Source: Desulfotignum sp.
GTDB lineage: Bacteria > Desulfobacterota > Desulfobacteria > Desulfobacterales > Desulfobacteraceae
Reading direction: 5' to 3'
Length of the DNA: 7,030 nucleotides
Assembly: GCA_011390235.1 (NCBI GenBank)
Contig: JAABSS010000020.1
Location: 1 to 7,030, forward strand
In this document: one piece after another, positions 4,946-7,030 of the stretch
How positions within the stretch are numbered: the stretch's first letter is position 1
Layout: each line of letters begins with the position of its first letter
The notes under the pieces: generated by a model
Told to the model about the DNA's origin: nothing
What the model saw: the letters and a program-made list of their open reading frames with translations, nothing else
Databases searched by the model: none
Translations under genes and position numbers: made by a program

Positions 4946-6718
4946 ATGTTTATTCCTGAAGAAAAAATTTCAGAAATTTTAAACACCTCAGACATTGTTG
5001 ATATCGTATCAGAATCTGTTATACTCAAGAAATCAGGCCAGAACTTTTTTGGTCTGTGTCCGTTTCATTCCGAGAAAACCCCTTCGTTTTCCGTGAATCC
5101 GGCAAAACAGATTTTTTATTGCTTTGGCTGCAGTGCCGGTGGGAATGCCATTTCCTATGTGATGAAATACCATGGGCTTTCATTTGTGGAAGCAGTGAAG
5201 ATGCTTGCCCGCAAATACAATGTTGTTGTTGAAACCCGGCAGCTTGATCCCTCCAAACGCAGAGAACTTGCATTAAAAGAATCATTGTTCGGCCTCAACA
5301 AACAGGTTATGGCATATTATTGCCGTCTTCTCAAGCAAAGCACCAAAGCAGATGGTGCCAGGCATTACCTTGAAAAACGCGGTATTACCAAAGAAACCGT
5401 GGACCGGTTTCATCTGGGCTATGCCATGGACCAGTGGGATGGCGTGGTTACATTTTTTAAAAAAGAAAAAATTGGACGTCAGGCAGCGGTACAGTCCGGC
5501 CTGGTTCTGCCCAGAAAGCAGAGCAGCGGATTTTATGACCGTTTCAGGAACCGTGTGATGTTCCCTATTTTTGATATCAATATGCAGGTAGCAGGATTTG
5601 GCGGCCGGGTTATGGATGACCAGATGCCCAAATACCTGAATTCGCCGGAGACCCCTGTCTACAGCAAAAGCAGAATTTTATACGGGTTGCATGCTGCAAA
5701 GCAGCATTGCCGTAAAACCGGAACCGTGCACATTGTGGAAGGGTATTTTGATTTTTTGTCGCTTTTCCAGAACGGGATTAAAAATACGGTGGCAAGCCTG
5801 GGAACCGCATTGACATCAGAGCATGTACGCATACTCAAAGGCTATGCCCCCACCATGGTACTGGTATTTGATTCAGATGCCGCCGGTATCAATGCGGCAA
5901 AACGCAGCATAAAAATTTTCATGAAAGAAGGGGTGGATACCCGGATACTGGTTCTGCCCGAGGGGGATGATCCAGACACCTATGTGGTGAACCACGGCCC
6001 TGAGGCTTTTTTGAACCTGGTGTCCCGGGCAAAAACAGTGATGCAGTTTTTGCTCAAGGTCGCCATGGATACACATGGATTGTCTGTGGAAGGACGGATA
6101 CGGGTTCTGGATGATATGAGACCCCACCTGGCTGATATCCAGGACAGCGCTTTGCGCTCTTTGCATATCAGGGAATTGTCTGAAACCCTGAACATTGATG
6201 AGCGGGCTGTCCTTGAAAAAGTCAAAGAACAGGTGTTTCAGGCGCAGCCCGGCCGGGGTTTTGTGCTGGAGAATACTGATGACCAGCTTCTGGCATCCGA
6301 CCCCAGGGAAAAACAGCTTATGGCATTGATGCTTCATTGTCCTGATATCATACCACAAGTGCAAAATTCCGGGGTGCTGGAATGTTTTTATTCACAGCGG
6401 CTTTGTGGTATTGCCAAAATCATTGCTGATGCTGATCCTCACCAGAAGGCCTTTGTCAATCATATCATGGCAAAAATGGAACAAGACAAAGACAGGCAAT
6501 TGATTGCATCTCTTGCCATGGCAGAGGGACCTGGTGAAGAAACAGACCTGCACAATACTGCCATATCCATAATAAACAGGATTATCCGAATAAAAAAAAG
6601 AAAAGAAAATACCTTGACAACAAAGATAATACGGGCGGAAAAGGGCTGTGAGGCTGATGTAATGGAACTGTTGAAATTGAAGCAGCAGGAGATTCGGCAA
6701 TTACATGGTGGGCAATAA
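4946..6718 (+). CDS. dnaG: DNA primase
   Basis: Synthesises the RNA primers for replication at the fork, working with the DnaB helicase. At 590 residues it has the three expected parts. The N-terminal CHC2 zinc-binding domain (about 1-100) has Cys38, His41, Cys59 and Cys62, with TPSFSVNP between them. The catalytic core (about 110-430) contains the basic RFRNRVMFPI strip (199-208) and the TOPRIM acidic residues: Glu265 in VEGYFD, Asp309 and Asp311 in FDSDAAG, and EGDDPDTYV (339-347). The C-terminal part (about 440-590), which in this family binds helicase, is less conserved. All metal and catalytic residues are present. ATG 4946 is the only start that fits; its ribosome site is poor, since GGAG (4927-4930) lies 15 bases away. 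rpoD follows after 24 bp. Confidence 0.97.
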   Translation: MFIPEEKISEILNTSDIVDIVSESVILKKSGQNFFGLCPFHSEKTPSFSVNPAKQIFYCFGCSAGGNAISYVMKYHGLSFVEAVKMLARKYNVVVETRQLDPSKRRELALKESLFGLNKQVMAYYCRLLKQSTKADGARHYLEKRGITKETVDRFHLGYAMDQWDGVVTFFKKEKIGRQAAVQSGLVLPRKQSSGFYDRFRNRVMFPIFDINMQVAGFGGRVMDDQMPKYLNSPETPVYSKSRILYGLHAAKQHCRKTGTVHIVEGYFDFLSLFQNGIKNTVASLGTALTSEHVRILKGYAPTMVLVFDSDAAGINAAKRSIKIFMKEGVDTRILVLPEGDDPDTYVVNHGPEAFLNLVSRAKTVMQFLLKVAMDTHGLSVEGRIRVLDDMRPHLADIQDSALRSLHIRELSETLNIDERAVLEKVKEQVFQAQPGRGFVLENTDDQLLASDPREKQLMALMLHCPDIIPQVQNSGVLECFYSQRLCGIAKIIADADPHQKAFVNHIMAKMEQDKDRQLIASLAMAEGPGEETDLHNTAISIINRIIRIKKRKENTLTTKIIRAEKGCEADVMELLKLKQQEIRQLHGGQ

Positions 6719-6742
6719 CGTTTAGCCTTTGGGAGACATTTC

Positions 6743-7030
6743 ATGGCAGATAAGACCAAGAAGTCAGAAGAGAATATAATTATCAGCGAAACACAATTAA
6801 AAATACTCATTGAAAAGGGAAAGGAACATGGTGTTCTCTCTTTTTCCGAAATAAATGAAGCCATATCCGACGATGTGACCTCTTTTGATCAGATCGAAGA
6901 TATCGTGGTTCAGTTCCAGGAACTGGGAATCACACTGGTGGATCTTGAAAAAATCAAGAAAAAAAAATCAGCTGCCGGGGCAGGTACGGTGGTGTCCGGC
7001 AAATCAGGTGGTAAAAAAGAAAGGATCAGG
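6743..7030 (+). CDS. rpoD: RNA polymerase primary sigma factor, N-terminal 96 codons, runs off the right edge
   Basis: The open frame from ATG 6743, with GGGAG (6731-6735) seven bases upstream, continues to the end of the window with no stop. The visible 96 residues correspond to sigma-70 region 1.1, the acidic N-terminal domain that blocks the DNA channel of the holoenzyme before promoter binding: LKILIEKGKEHGVLSFSEIN (19-38) and FDQIEDIVVQFQELGITLVD. A lysine-rich, Gly/Ala/Ser-rich linker (KIKKKKSAAGAG onward) follows and probably leads into region 1.2. The conserved promoter-recognition regions 2-4 lie outside the window, so the identity rests on region 1.1 and on its place just behind dnaG, as in the rpsU-dnaG-rpoD operon; rpsU is not upstream here. 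Confidence 0.9.
   Translation, partial: MADKTKKSEENIIISETQLKILIEKGKEHGVLSFSEINEAISDDVTSFDQIEDIVVQFQELGITLVDLEKIKKKKSAAGAGTVVSGKSGGKKERIR

Noticed and set aside
5873..6364. 163-codon minus-strand frame inside dnaG
   Set aside because: It is a shadow of dnaG, which has intact zinc and TOPRIM motifs; no ribosome site or family resemblance.

Overview
The window looks like chromosomal DNA from a motile Gram-negative bacterium, most likely a sulfate-reducing member of Desulfobacterota (Desulfobacteraceae-like). That assignment is an inference from protein style and gene company: an orphan short FlgC-type rod protein, a SprA-like HEMAH protein, and hisB-hisA next to dnaG-rpoD. It is not a database result. 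GC content is moderate, with AT-rich intergenic stretches.

Left part (1-1730), all on the minus strand. A gene open at the left edge (1-600) encodes the first ~200 residues of a protein whose layout resembles the BrxA/DUF1819 family of BREX phage-defence operons. It has no usable ATG near its N-terminus and probably starts at GTG 600 or TTG 603, directly behind a TATAAT box. After a 236-bp gap comes a two-gene unit: a small FlgC-like flagellar rod-type protein (1377-1730) followed 3 bp later by an NlpC/P60 cell-wall hydrolase with a lipoprotein-type signal (837-1373).

Middle part (1731-3252). A divergent intergenic region carries a perfect 17-bp palindrome with the 7-1-7 layout of Fur-family operators. 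It overlaps a plausible promoter for an isochorismatase-fold hydrolase (2011-2550, plus). That gene converges on a minus-strand SprA-like putative metalloprotease (2578-3252), with a weak terminator-like hairpin between them.

Right part (3253-7030), all on the plus strand. A near-consensus sigma-70 promoter (TTGACA-17-TAAAAT) drives hisB and hisA, two enzymes of histidine biosynthesis, without hisH or hisF between or after them. A second promoter candidate precedes dnaG (primase) and rpoD (primary sigma factor, open at the right edge), the core of the classical macromolecular-synthesis operon.

The right half is conserved housekeeping DNA with intact catalytic motifs. The points worth a second look are on the left: the possible edge of a BREX-like defence operon, the Fur-type palindrome, and the orphan rod-protein/lipoprotein pair. 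I found no tRNA, rRNA, CRISPR array, insertion sequence or phage gene.
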